Counted from the first letter of the stretch, positions 36,707 through 45,522 are shown. The stretch is 64,000 nt of DNA from Streptomyces sp. HD (GCF_028369295.1 NZ_JAQMYP010000018.1:62001-126000), one strand, 5' to 3'. Made by a program: numbers and translations. The notes: a model not told the origin generated them from the letters alone.

Positions 36707-39700
36707 ATGTCCGCCGGCCGCTTCGCCCTTCTCATCGCCACGGGCTCCTACGACAACGCGGACTTACGACACTTGCGCTCACCGGCACGCGACGCCGCGG
36801 GCCTGGCCGAGGTGCTCCAGGACCGATCCATCGGCGACTTCGAGGTAAGCAGTGTCCTGGACGCAAGACACCACGAGGTGAACCGTGCCATCGAGACCTT
36901 CTTCCGCAACCGCAGCAGGGACGACGTACTGCTGCTGCACCTGACCTGTCACGGCATCAAGAACGACAACGGCGAGCTCTACTTCGCCGCCCGCGACACC
37001 GACCGCGAGCTCCTGGGATCCACCGCGGTCTCGGCGGCCTTCCTCCAGACCCAGATGCGCCGCTGTCGAGCCAGATCGATCGTGCTGCTTCTGGACTGCT
37101 GCTACAGCGGTGCCTTCCTGCCAGGCAGCAAGGGCGACACCGCCGTCCACCTCAAGGACGAACTGGCCGGGTACGGTCGTGCGGTACTCACGGCCACGAA
37201 CCGTACGGAATACGCCTGGGAGGGCGACCACCTGAGCGAACTGGACCCCGCGCCCTCCCGCTTCACGGGCCTGGTGATCGAAGGGCTGCGGTCGGGAGAG
37301 GCCGACGCCAACCGAGACGGGCTGATCACCGTGGGGGACCTCTACGAATACGTCTACGAACGGATCCTCGCCATCGGCGCCAAGCAGCGACCATTGTTGT
37401 GGGCCGAGTTCGAGTACCGCGTCGTGATCGCGCACACGCCCTTCGGGAACGACCGACGGCAGGCACCGACGGTGGATCTCCTCGGCGGACGGTACGAGCT
37501 GGACCGAGAGTTCGGACAGGACGGCATCTCGGAGATCCGCCTCGCGCACGACACTCGCCTCGACTCCACCGTGGTGGTGATGACCCTCCGCGCGGAATTC
37601 GCACACGACCAGCGCCTCCAGGCGGAGTTCCGGCGCGACGTCCGGTCGACCGCCTCGCTGAATCACCCGGCGATCGTCGCCGTCCACGACAGGGGCGAGG
37701 GATACGTCGACGGAGTCCTGGTCCCCTACATCGTCATGGAACACGTGGACGGCTCCACTGTGGACGAACTCCTCGACAGCGGCCGTGGACTACCACCCAC
37801 CGACGCCCTGAAGGTGACCTCCGACATCCTCCAGGGCCTGGAACACGCCCACCGCAACGGCATCGTGCACCGCGACATCAGCCCGGCGAACGTCATGCTG
37901 ACACGGGACGGGCACGCGAAGGTCACGGGTTTCGGCTCCCCGCATCCCTCGGACGACGACCGGGCCGTGGTGCCCCGGCCCGACTACTGTTCGCCGGAAC
38001 AGGCACTGGGACGGCCGACGGACGCCCGCTCCGACCTGTACATGACCGGCTGTCTCCTGTACGCGCTGCTGACGGGCCGCCCTCCCTTCAGCGGTGAGTC
38101 CGAGACGTCGACAGTGGTCCGGCACGTCTTGGACGACCCGCCGCCGCCGAGCTCTCTCGAACCGGCGGTCGCTCCCGAGACCGACGCCGTCGTCCTCACA
38201 GCACTGGCCAAGCGGCCGGACGAGCGCTACCAGTCCGCGGACGCGATGCGCTCGGACATCGAAGCGTGTCTCGACGGTTCGCCGACCTCCATCACCAGCG
38301 GTGCGCGGCCCGCCCCGGCGTCGCAGCCCACCGGCGACCGCGCCCCGGACCGGGAGCCCTCCTCGAAGTCACGGCGCACGGCACTGGTCGCCGGGGACCT
38401 GCTGCTCACGTTCGCACCCGGGGAGAGCACCAGGGCGCGCGCACGCTCGGCGGGCCCGCCGGCCCAGTCCATCCGCAAACGTACCGCGCAGCAGCGAGCG
38501 GAGTGGGAGCAGGTCTTTCGCCCTCCTGTGCTGCCCGAACCACCGCTGCCCCGCATGCCGCCTCTGTGGCGACAGGACGAGCGCGAGGAACTCGTGCGGA
38601 TGCTCTCCCGGGGCCGCAGCGTCCGGCTCCTCGGTCCTCGTGGCTCCGGTCGCACAGCACTGCTCGATTGCATCGAGGAGGACGTCGCCGACCTCCCACC
38701 GGATGGGGTCATCCGGCTGTCCGGCAACCGACGCACGTCACAGGACCTGTTCCACGACGTCTTCACCGCCGCGTACTGGAGCCCGCTCCAGCGGCCCTGC
38801 CAGAGCGAACTGCTCGCTCTCGCAGGTGACATCGGCGCGATCGTCATCATCGACGACCTGGAGATCGGTGGCAGCGATCTCGGGTCGCTTCTCGACTGCC
38901 TGCCCGAGTGCGCGGTCCTCGTCTGTCCCACGCCCGCGACGGCGTCCACGTCCGCCGACGACTCTCTGGAGGACGTCGTGCTCGGCGGACTGGACGAGGC
39001 TTCCTGCATGGAGCTCCTCAACCGCCGCCTGCTCCGGTGGATCGCGGACGAGGAGCGGGTGTGGGCCAGGGACCTGTGGCGCGAGTGCGCCGGGCTGCCA
39101 CTGTCCTTCGTTCAGGCAGCGGCGGTGCTGGGGCCGGGGGATGTGTCGTTGCCCTGGCCGGCCGACCCGGCCGCCGTTCTGCATCATCTGTTCGCGGCCA
39201 CGAGCGAGCCCGGCCGCGCCGCACTGGAGTATGGGCTCGCACTCGGCGGCGAGCTGCCGAACCCCGTGCACCTCCCCGCCCTGGTGGGCCACCCCCATGC
39301 CGACACGGCGGTCGCCGAACTCCTGGTCAAGGGGTTGGTCACGGCGTCCGACTCGCACTACCGGCTGGCGGCCGGGGTCGCGGAGCAACTGCCGTTGACC
39401 GGACACGCCCCTGCCGTCGCGGTGCGCCGTGCGCGGGCCGCCGAGCACTACGCCTGGTGGGCGGGCCATCCGTCGGTGGTGTCCGACCGGGTGGTGGCGG
39501 AGTCCGCTGCGGTGTTGGCCGCGCTGGGTGCCCCGACAGCGGGGACCGACGGGATGCCCAAGACCACGTCCACGTCGTATGCGTCGGAGGAGCACATCAG
39601 GAACGTCGTCAAGCTGGCCCGTGCGGCCTCTCCGGCCTTCGCTGCGGGGCTGCGCTGGAGCGCCTGGGAGCAGGCGCTGGGGCAGGGACTCAAGGCCGCC

Positions 39701-39787
39701 CGGACCCTTCAGGAGGGAGCGGAAGTCGACTACTTCGAACGGGAGTTGAGCGTCGTCGCGCTGGCCCGGAGGGCCTGGCTCCGCTGA
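36707..39787 (+). CDS. Caspase-pseudokinase-STAND-like NTPase fusion (candidate conflict effector)
   Basis: 1026 residues, three domains. Residues about 1-245 are a caspase-fold peptidase with catalytic His82 (LTCHG) and Cys132 (LDCCYSG). Residues about 262-515 are a Hanks-type kinase fold, but catalytic Lys is Met292 (VVVM), HRDLKPxN is HRDISPAN (388-395) and DFG is GFG (Gly408), so it is a pseudokinase. After a linker, an NTPase region follows with P-loop GPRGSGRT (643-650; Arg replaces Lys), Walker B IVIIDD (Asp716-717) and a GLPL motif (796-799) as in STAND/NB-ARC ATPases. No helix spans a membrane. Likely a triggered protease partnered with the EACC1 protein; the trigger is unknown. Confidence 0.85.
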   Translation: MSAGRFALLIATGSYDNADLRHLRSPARDAAGLAEVLQDRSIGDFEVSSVLDARHHEVNRAIETFFRNRSRDDVLLLHLTCHGIKNDNGELYFAARDTDRELLGSTAVSAAFLQTQMRRCRARSIVLLLDCCYSGAFLPGSKGDTAVHLKDELAGYGRAVLTATNRTEYAWEGDHLSELDPAPSRFTGLVIEGLRSGEADANRDGLITVGDLYEYVYERILAIGAKQRPLLWAEFEYRVVIAHTPFGNDRRQAPTVDLLGGRYELDREFGQDGISEIRLAHDTRLDSTVVVMTLRAEFAHDQRLQAEFRRDVRSTASLNHPAIVAVHDRGEGYVDGVLVPYIVMEHVDGSTVDELLDSGRGLPPTDALKVTSDILQGLEHAHRNGIVHRDISPANVMLTRDGHAKVTGFGSPHPSDDDRAVVPRPDYCSPEQALGRPTDARSDLYMTGCLLYALLTGRPPFSGESETSTVVRHVLDDPPPPSSLEPAVAPETDAVVLTALAKRPDERYQSADAMRSDIEACLDGSPTSITSGARPAPASQPTGDRAPDREPSSKSRRTALVAGDLLLTFAPGESTRARARSAGPPAQSIRKRTAQQRAEWEQVFRPPVLPEPPLPRMPPLWRQDEREELVRMLSRGRSVRLLGPRGSGRTALLDCIEEDVADLPPDGVIRLSGNRRTSQDLFHDVFTAAYWSPLQRPCQSELLALAGDIGAIVIIDDLEIGGSDLGSLLDCLPECAVLVCPTPATASTSADDSLEDVVLGGLDEASCMELLNRRLLRWIADEERVWARDLWRECAGLPLSFVQAAAVLGPGDVSLPWPADPAAVLHHLFAATSEPGRAALEYGLALGGELPNPVHLPALVGHPHADTAVAELLVKGLVTASDSHYRLAAGVAEQLPLTGHAPAVAVRRARAAEHYAWWAGHPSVVSDRVVAESAAVLAALGAPTAGTDGMPKTTSTSYASEEHIRNVVKLARAASPAFAAGLRWSAWEQALGQGLKAARTLQEGAEVDYFERELSVVALARRAWLR

Positions 39788-39815
39788 GGTGTTCGAGGGC
39801 GTACCGGCTGCGCCG

Positions 39816-40961
39816 TCACGCCGCGTCCGTCGGCAGCGTCGGCTGGATCCGCCGCAGGAACGCCGCGTTGTCCGGCGTCTCGCGCATGCGCTCCAGGAGG
39901 GTTTCCAGGTTGGACTGGCTGTCCCGGGTGTGCAGCGCCCGGCGCAGGCCGCGTACGGCGGTCAACTCGGCCTGGGGGAGGAGGAGTTCCTCGCGCCGGG
40001 TACCGGACGGGGTGATGTCCACGGCGGGGAAGACACGGCGGGAGGCGAGGTCCCGGCTGAGCCGCAGCTCCATGTTGCCGGTGCTCTTCAGCTCCTCGAA
40101 GTAGAAGTCGTCGGCCCGCGAGCCGGTCTCCACCAGGGCCGTGGCGAGGATGGTGAGCGAACCGCCCTCCTCGGCGAGACGCGCGGCGCCGAAGAACCGC
40201 TTCGGCCCGTGCAGCGCGGCCGCGTCGACGCCGCCGCTCAGGGTGCGGCCACTGGACGCGGCCGCGTTGTTGTGGGCCCGGCACAGCCGGGTCAGGGAGT
40301 CCAGCAGGATGACGACGTCCTCACCCGCCTCGACGAGCCGCTTGGCCCGCTCGATCACGAGCTCGGCCAGCGCGATGTGCTGCCGGGGCGCCCGGTCGAA
40401 GGTCGAGGCGTACACCTCGCCCCGCACCGAGCGCCGCATGTCGGTGACTTCCTCGGGGCGTTCGTCGACGAGCACCACCATCAGCCGGCACTCGGGATGA
40501 TGGCCGGCGACCGCGGCCGCGATCTGCTGGAGGAGGACCGTCTTGCCGGTCTTGGGCGGGGCCACGATCAGCCCGCGCTGGCCCTTGCCGACGGGAGCGA
40601 TCAGGTCGGTGACCCGGCCGGTCAGACCGGACGCCGGGTGTTCGAGACGGATCCGCTCCCGCGGGTGAAGCGGCGTCAGCTCGCCGAAGCGGCGGCGGTT
40701 CTTGTCAGGGGCGCGCCCATTGACGCGGGCGACTTCGGTGAGGGCGCGCTGGGTACCGCGTACGCCGTCGACGAGGTCGCCCTTGCGCAGGCCGTACCGG
40801 CGGATCAGCGCGGGGGAGACCTGAAGGTCGGCGGGCGACGGCAGCAGGTTCTCGGCGCGCAGGTGCCCCTTCCCGTTCGCGTCGATGTCGAGGACACCGC
40901 TGACGGCACGGACCGGGGGCTGCTGCTCCACGGGAGGGTTTTCGAGTGTGGTGGTGGTCAT
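39816..40961 (-). CDS. rho: Short-form transcription termination factor Rho
   Basis: 381 residues. It has the Rho RNA-binding region (LLPSPADLQVSPALIRRYGLR), P-loop APPKTGKT (134-141), Walker B VILLDSLTRL and the C-terminal block STGNMELRLSRDLASRRVFP. The long Arg/Asp-rich N-terminal insertion of the housekeeping actinobacterial Rho is absent, so this is probably a second, short paralogue. Rho is a ring ATPase that strips RNA polymerase from untranslated RNA. ATG 40961 has AAAGGA upstream. It is convergent with the caspase gene, 28 bp apart. Confidence 0.92.
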   Translation of the reverse strand: MTTTTLENPPVEQQPPVRAVSGVLDIDANGKGHLRAENLLPSPADLQVSPALIRRYGLRKGDLVDGVRGTQRALTEVARVNGRAPDKNRRRFGELTPLHPRERIRLEHPASGLTGRVTDLIAPVGKGQRGLIVAPPKTGKTVLLQQIAAAVAGHHPECRLMVVLVDERPEEVTDMRRSVRGEVYASTFDRAPRQHIALAELVIERAKRLVEAGEDVVILLDSLTRLCRAHNNAAASSGRTLSGGVDAAALHGPKRFFGAARLAEEGGSLTILATALVETGSRADDFYFEELKSTGNMELRLSRDLASRRVFPAVDITPSGTRREELLLPQAELTAVRGLRRALHTRDSQSNLETLLERMRETPDNAAFLRRIQPTLPTDAA

Positions 40962-41244
40962 TCGGTGATCGGTCCTTTCACGGACGGAAGGCATGAGACA
41001 TGCAGAAGGAAGGGGTGTGCCGCGGACTCGGGGAAGGCGAACGGAGCGCCTTCGGGGCGGCGGAACATCACCTCGGGTACGGCAGAACCGCTGGTCACGA
41101 GGTGGTGAGGCGAAGCCGGTACACCGACCGGCGAATTGAGAGAGAACTGGCACCGGCGCCCTCGAACGGGCGTACACAGGTGCTGTCTGGAAGATACCAC
41201 GGCGGCTGAGCGCATGGCCACCTCGAAAAAACGGGGCGCCCGGG
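40962..41244. other. Intergenic gap upstream of rho, no gene seen
   Basis: The rho reading frame stays open upstream to 41177 but those codons lack a start with a ribosome-binding site. I see no small gene or clear terminator here; it must hold the rho promoter. Confidence 0.4.
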
Positions 41245-41271
41245 TGTCGATTCGGGCCGGTCCCGTTCGTC
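41245..41271 (+). promoter_or_regulatory. Candidate ECF42-type promoter
   Basis: TGTCGA (41245-41250), 17-bp spacer, CGTC (41268-41271), 39 bp upstream of the first DGPF gene. This fits the ECF42 consensus I recall from Streptomyces (TGTCGA in -35, CGA/TC in -10) and lies before the operon that encodes such a sigma factor. Confidence 0.6.
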
Positions 41272-41309
41272 GGTGGGGTGTAGGAAGCTCATGAGGACCG
41301 GGAGGACCG

Positions 41310-42023
41310 ATGAAGTACATGCTGCTGGTCTGCGGCGACGACACCGCGGACGCCTCGGGAACGACCCCCGTCGAACCCTGGGTGGAAGACCTCGGCGACC
41401 GCCGCGTACGCCTGCACGGCCACCGGCTGGCGCCCCCGGACCGGGCCGTTACCGTACGCGTGCGTGGCGGCGATGTGCTGCGCAGCGACGGGCCGTTCGC
41501 GGAGACGAAGGAGTACGTCGCCGGTTTCGACATCCTTGAGTGCGCCGGCATGGAGGAGGCGATCGAGGCGGCGGCGCGGCACCCCGTGGCCGGCATCGGC
41601 GCCATGGAGGTGCGGCCGTTCTGGGAGGACGAGGACGCCGAGGCGCGGATCCGCGCGCTCGACGCCGAGCTGACCGGCGCGGCGCGGGAGCGTGACGCCG
41701 ACCGGATGACGGCCTGCTACGCCCCGGACGCGACGGCGTTCGTCGACGGCCGGGAGCACCGCGGGGCCGACGCCGTGCGCAAGTCGATCGAGGAACTGCT
41801 CACCGGCGTCACCGGCCCCGTCACCCGCGAGGTAGTGGACCTCCGCGTCCACGTCGACGAGAGCATCGCTTTCGGGCGCGCCCTCGTCCGCCTGCGTGCC
41901 ACCCGCACGGACGGCACGCGGATCGACGACCTGATGTGCGTCACCACCGGCTACCGCGACGCCGGTCTGCGCTGGCTGATCGCACACGAACACGTATCCC
42001 GCACCACCGAGGAGCGGTCATGA
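41310..42023 (+). CDS. YCII/DGPF-domain protein fused to SnoaL-like domain
   Basis: 237 residues. Residues about 1-108 are a YCII-related domain with the DGPF motif (SDGPFAETKEYVAGFDI). Residues 115-237 are an NTF2/SnoaL-like domain (RDADRMTACYAPDATAFVDG). DGPF proteins are typical partners and targets of ECF42 sigma factors; their chemistry is unknown. ATG 41310 follows GGGAGGACCG. Overlaps the next gene by ATGA. Confidence 0.88.
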   Translation: MKYMLLVCGDDTADASGTTPVEPWVEDLGDRRVRLHGHRLAPPDRAVTVRVRGGDVLRSDGPFAETKEYVAGFDILECAGMEEAIEAAARHPVAGIGAMEVRPFWEDEDAEARIRALDAELTGAARERDADRMTACYAPDATAFVDGREHRGADAVRKSIEELLTGVTGPVTREVVDLRVHVDESIAFGRALVRLRATRTDGTRIDDLMCVTTGYRDAGLRWLIAHEHVSRTTEERS

Positions 42024-42361
42024 AGTACGTCCTGTTCATCTGCACGCCGGTCGGCGGCGAGGAACTCAGCCCCGAGGAGATCGCCGACGACCCCCGGTTC
42101 ACCGCGTACATCGACGAGGTCCGCAGCCGCGACGTCGTCAAGGGCGGAGCCCGTCTGCGGCCGCACACCGACGCCACCACGGTGCGCGTCCAGGGCGACG
42201 AGGTGCTGCTCAGCGACGGGCCCTTCGTGGAGTCCAAGGAGTACGTCGCCGGAATCGACATCATCGAGGTCGCCGACCTGGACGAGGCCATCGCCCTCGC
42301 CTCCCGTCATCCGGCGGCCCTCGGCGGCGGCTCCGTGGAAGTGCGGCCGGTCTGGGAGTGA
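42020..42361 (+). CDS. YCII/DGPF-domain protein
   Basis: 113 residues, a single YCII-like ferredoxin-fold domain with LLSDGPFVESKEYVAG. It is the stand-alone form of the domain in the preceding gene. It overlaps both neighbours by 4 bp, so the three products are made in step. Function unknown; a small enzyme acting with ECF42 stress output is likely. Confidence 0.9.
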   Translation: MKYVLFICTPVGGEELSPEEIADDPRFTAYIDEVRSRDVVKGGARLRPHTDATTVRVQGDEVLLSDGPFVESKEYVAGIDIIEVADLDEAIALASRHPAALGGGSVEVRPVWE

Positions 42362-43617
42362 GCGAGACGAACGGCATCGAGGAGGCCGTGGCCGCGGCCT
42401 TCCGTGCGGAATGGGGCCAGGTCGTCGCCACCCTGATCAGGGTGACCGGCGACTGGGACCTCGCCGAGGAGTGCGCGCAGGACGCCTTCGCCCAGGCCCT
42501 CGACCGATGGCGGCGCGACGGAGTGCCGCGCCGCCCCGGAGCCTGGCTGACCACGACCGCCCGCAACCGCGCCCTGGACGTACTGCGCCGGGAGGCGGCG
42601 GGGGCGGCGAAACTACGGGAGGTGGCGGTGCTCGCCCGCGACGAACCGTCGTACGACGCAGGTGACGACGGCGACGGCAGCGGCGTCCAGGACGACCGGC
42701 TGCGGCTCGTCTTCACCTGCTGCCATCCGGCGTTGCCCATCGAGGCCAGAGTCGCCCTGACGCTGCGTACGCTCGCGGGACTGACCACACCGGAGATCGC
42801 CCGCGCCTTCCTCGTCCCCGAGGCGACCATGGCGCAGCGGCTGGTACGCGCAAAACGGAAGATCCGCAACGCCGGAATCCCGTACCGGGTACCGCCCGCA
42901 CACCTCCTGCCCGAGCGTACGACGGGCGTGCTCGGCGTGATCTACCTGCTGTTCAACGAGGGGTACGCGGCCACCACAGGCGCCGATCTCGTCCGTACGA
43001 ACCTCTGCGCCGAGGCGATCCGGCTGGCCCGAGTCCTGGCCCGCCTCATGCCCGACGAACCCGAAGTGCTGGGCCTGCTCGCGCTGTTGCTGTTGCACGA
43101 CGCGCGCCGGCACACGCGCGTGGACGCCGCGGGCGACCTGGTGACCCTGGAGGAGCAGGACCGTACGGCCTGGGACCGGGCCGAGGCAGACGAGGGCGCC
43201 GCCCTGCTGGAGACCGCGCTGCGGCGCGGCCGCCCCGGGCCGTACCAGATCCAGGCCGCCATCGCCGCCTGCCACACCACCGCACCCACCGCAGAGGACA
43301 CCGACTGGGCCGACATCGCCGCCCTGTACGGCGAGTTGGCCCGCTTCGTGCCCTCCGCCGTCGTCCGCCTCAACCGCGCGGTGGCCATAGGCATGGCCGA
43401 GGGCACGGAGGAGGGGCTCGCCCTGGTCGCCGAGTTGGAGGCCGAGGGCGCGCTGGCCGCATACCACCTGCTCCCCGCCACCCGCGCCGATCTGCTGCGC
43501 CGCAGCGGTCGTACGCAGGAGGCGGCCGAGGCGTACCGGCGGGCACTGGAACTGGTGGAGAACGACGCGGAACGGAGGTTCCTCGAACGGCGGCTCGCGG
43601 AATGCCGATCCGCGTAG
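42358..43617 (+). CDS. ECF42-group RNA polymerase sigma factor
   Basis: 419 residues. Sigma2 (about 12-80: LIRVTGDWDLAEECAQDAFAQAL) and sigma4 (about 120-175: TLAGLTTPEIARAFLVPEATM) are followed by a long C-terminal extension with TPR-like helices (RPGPYQIQAAIAACH, AYRRALELVENDAE). This extension, absent from ordinary ECFs, defines ECF42 and replaces a separate anti-sigma factor in controlling activity. None is encoded nearby. GTG 42358 overlaps the DGPF gene; the operon probably reads from the promoter at 41245, giving autoregulation. Confidence 0.92.
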   Translation: MSETNGIEEAVAAAFRAEWGQVVATLIRVTGDWDLAEECAQDAFAQALDRWRRDGVPRRPGAWLTTTARNRALDVLRREAAGAAKLREVAVLARDEPSYDAGDDGDGSGVQDDRLRLVFTCCHPALPIEARVALTLRTLAGLTTPEIARAFLVPEATMAQRLVRAKRKIRNAGIPYRVPPAHLLPERTTGVLGVIYLLFNEGYAATTGADLVRTNLCAEAIRLARVLARLMPDEPEVLGLLALLLLHDARRHTRVDAAGDLVTLEEQDRTAWDRAEADEGAALLETALRRGRPGPYQIQAAIAACHTTAPTAEDTDWADIAALYGELARFVPSAVVRLNRAVAIGMAEGTEEGLALVAELEAEGALAAYHLLPATRADLLRRSGRTQEAAEAYRRALELVENDAERRFLERRLAECRSA

Positions 43618-43647
43618 GGGCCCAGGAAGCAGGCCCAGGTGCGGGCC

Positions 43648-44046
43648 CTATGCCGACCGGGCCGCTGCCTCCTTCGCGATCCGGTCGAACTGCGCCCCCA
43701 TCGCCTCGGCCAGAGCCTGCGCCCCCGACAGCGGACGGACCATGACCATGAAGTCGTCGATCAGGCCGTCCTCGTTGACCCGGAGGAAGTCGCAGCCGGT
43801 GATCTCCCGGTCGCCCACCCGAGCGGTGAAGACCAGCGCGTGATCACGGCCGCCCGGATCGTTGATCTCGCGCACATAGCGGAAGTCCTCGAAGACCCGC
43901 ACGACACCGCGCAGGATCGCCGCCGTGATCGGCTTGCCGGTGTACGGCTTGAACACTGCCGGGCTGGTGAAGACGACGTCCTCGGCCAGCAGGGCCTCGA
44001 CGGCGTCGATGTCGCCTGTCTCGACCGCCTCGCGGAACGCTCGCAT
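43648..44046 (-). CDS. SnoaL-like/NTF2-fold protein
   Basis: 132 residues. MRAFREAVETGDIDAVEALLAEDVVF and DEDGLIDDFMVMVRPL-type ending (NEDGLIDDFMVMVRP) are typical of small NTF2-fold proteins related to SnoaL. It could be an isomerase/cyclase or a binding protein. ATG 44046 has GAGGTGAT upstream. Divergent from the PadR gene, so probably its regulatory target. Confidence 0.88.
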   Translation of the reverse strand: MRAFREAVETGDIDAVEALLAEDVVFTSPAVFKPYTGKPITAAILRGVVRVFEDFRYVREINDPGGRDHALVFTARVGDREITGCDFLRVNEDGLIDDFMVMVRPLSGAQALAEAMGAQFDRIAKEAAARSA

Positions 44047-44061
44047 CGGATCACCTCATAG

Positions 44062-44073
44062 TCAATTAGTTGA
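44062..44073. promoter_or_regulatory. Candidate PadR operator
   Basis: TCAATTAGTTGA is a dyad (TCAA-TTAG-TTGA) in the 70-bp gap between the SnoaL-like gene and padR, in the most AT-rich part of the gap. Confidence 0.35.
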
Positions 44074-44116
44074 GTAGGTGCGGATGACAATAATCACCTG
44101 CTGTTAATGTGTCCAC

Positions 44117-44674
44117 ATGTCCCTCAAGTACGCCGTCCTCGCCGCCCTTCTGGAGGGCGAGGCCTCGGGCTACGAGCTGTCCAAGGCCTTCGACGTCTCG
44201 TTCGCCAACTTCTGGCCCGCGACCCCGCAACAGCTCTACCGGGAGCTGGAGCGTCTCGCGCAGGACGGCCTCGTCGAAGCCCGGTTCGTGCAGCAGGAAC
44301 GGCGGCCGAACAAGCGGATGTTCACGCTCACCGAGGCCGGACGGGAGGACCTGCGCACCTTCGCCGCCGAGCCGCCCCGGCGGCCCACGGCCGTGCGCGA
44401 CGAACTCCTGATCAAACTCCAGGCCATGGGGGATCCCGAGCCGACCCGCGCCATGATCGAGGAGCGCATGACGTGGGCACGCGGCAAGCTGGACCGGTAC
44501 GAACGTGTCCGCGAGCGGATGCTCGACGGCCGCACCGAGGAGGAGTACCTGCGCGAGTCCGACCGCGTCGGCCCGTATCTGACGCTGCTGCGCGGCATCT
44601 CCTTCGAGGAGGAGAACCTGCGCTGGTGCGAGCGGGTTCTCGCCGTCCTGAAGCAGCGCGTCGCGCTGGGGTGA
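44117..44674 (+). CDS. PadR-family transcriptional regulator
   Basis: 185 residues. N-terminal winged helix (LKYAVLAALLEGEASGYELSK; ATPQQLYRELERLAQDGLV) and a C-terminal coiled-coil dimerisation domain of the Vir_act_alpha_C type. PadR proteins repress phenolic-stress or efflux genes. No ribosome-binding site precedes the ATG; a TAATGT box (44105-44110) would place the transcript start on it, so the mRNA may be leaderless. Confidence 0.92.
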   Translation: MSLKYAVLAALLEGEASGYELSKAFDVSFANFWPATPQQLYRELERLAQDGLVEARFVQQERRPNKRMFTLTEAGREDLRTFAAEPPRRPTAVRDELLIKLQAMGDPEPTRAMIEERMTWARGKLDRYERVRERMLDGRTEEEYLRESDRVGPYLTLLRGISFEEENLRWCERVLAVLKQRVALG

Positions 44675-44679
44675 CGCGG

Positions 44680-45414
44680 ATGTTCAGCCCCGAAGGCCCC
44701 TCGCTGCGCGAACTCGCCGTCCAGGCCCTGTCGTCCGTCCAGCGCGGATACGACCTGCTCGCCCCGAAGTTCGACCACACCCCCTTCCGTACACCCGACT
44801 CGGTGCTCTCCGCCGTCACGAAGGCGCTCGCACGGACGGGCCCGTACGACGACGGCCTCGACCTGTGCTGCGGGACGGGCGCGGGGGTGGATGTGCTGGC
44901 CAGGGTGTGCCGGCGCAGCGTCACCGGTGTCGACTTCAGCGCGGGCATGCTCGACGTCGCCCGGCAGCGGGTGCGACTGGGAGTGGAGGAGCCGCGCGTC
45001 GCCTGGGTCCGCGCGGACGCCCGTGCTCTGCCGTTCGCCCCTTCCTTCGACCTCGTGGTGAGCTTCGGGGCGTTCGGCCACTTCCTGCCGCGCGAGCTGC
45101 CGGGGCTGTTCGCCCAGGTCCACTCCGTGCTGCGGCCCGGCGGGTGCTTCGTCTTCCCCGTCGTGGCACCGCAGCGTCCGGCCTCCCTCGGCTACTGGAT
45201 GCTGCTGGGTTTCGACGCGGTCATGCGGGTGCGCAACGCCGTGTGGCGGCCGCCGTTCGTCATGTACTACCGGGCCTTCCGCCTCGGGGAGGTGCGGGAC
45301 GAGCTGGCACGCGCCGGCTTCGAGGTGGAGCTCCGGGCACTGCCCGAGTTCGGGCGGCGGCGCGACGGGAGTCCGCGGGTGCGGATGGTGGTGGCGCGAC
45401 GCCTCCCGGACTGA
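44680..45414 (+). CDS. Class I SAM-dependent methyltransferase
   Basis: 244 residues. DLCCGTGAGVDVLAR is motif I and VTGVDFSAGMLDVAR motif II; VLRPGGCFVFPV is the post-motif. Substrate unknown. ATG 44680 has GGGGTGA upstream; GTG 44671, overlapping the padR stop, adds three residues. It is cotranscribed with padR. Confidence 0.88.
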   Translation: MFSPEGPSLRELAVQALSSVQRGYDLLAPKFDHTPFRTPDSVLSAVTKALARTGPYDDGLDLCCGTGAGVDVLARVCRRSVTGVDFSAGMLDVARQRVRLGVEEPRVAWVRADARALPFAPSFDLVVSFGAFGHFLPRELPGLFAQVHSVLRPGGCFVFPVVAPQRPASLGYWMLLGFDAVMRVRNAVWRPPFVMYYRAFRLGEVRDELARAGFEVELRALPEFGRRRDGSPRVRMVVARRLPD

Positions 45415-45455
45415 ACAGGTGGAGAGGGTCGCGGGGGCCGCGGGGGGCGAGTGGG

Positions 45456-45501
45456 TTGGACTTTCCAACTTGGATCCTTCGAGAGGGTTTGTTTTTCAAA
45501 C
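45456..45501. promoter_or_regulatory. Two palindromes upstream of the thioesterase
   Basis: TTGGA-CTT-TCCAA (45456-45468) and GTTTG-TTTTT-CAAAC (45487-45501) lie 22-67 bp upstream of the start. They are AT-rich compared with the surroundings and look like operator or promoter elements. Confidence 0.4.
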
Positions 45502-45522
45502 TCACGTGGTTATGGTGGGCGC

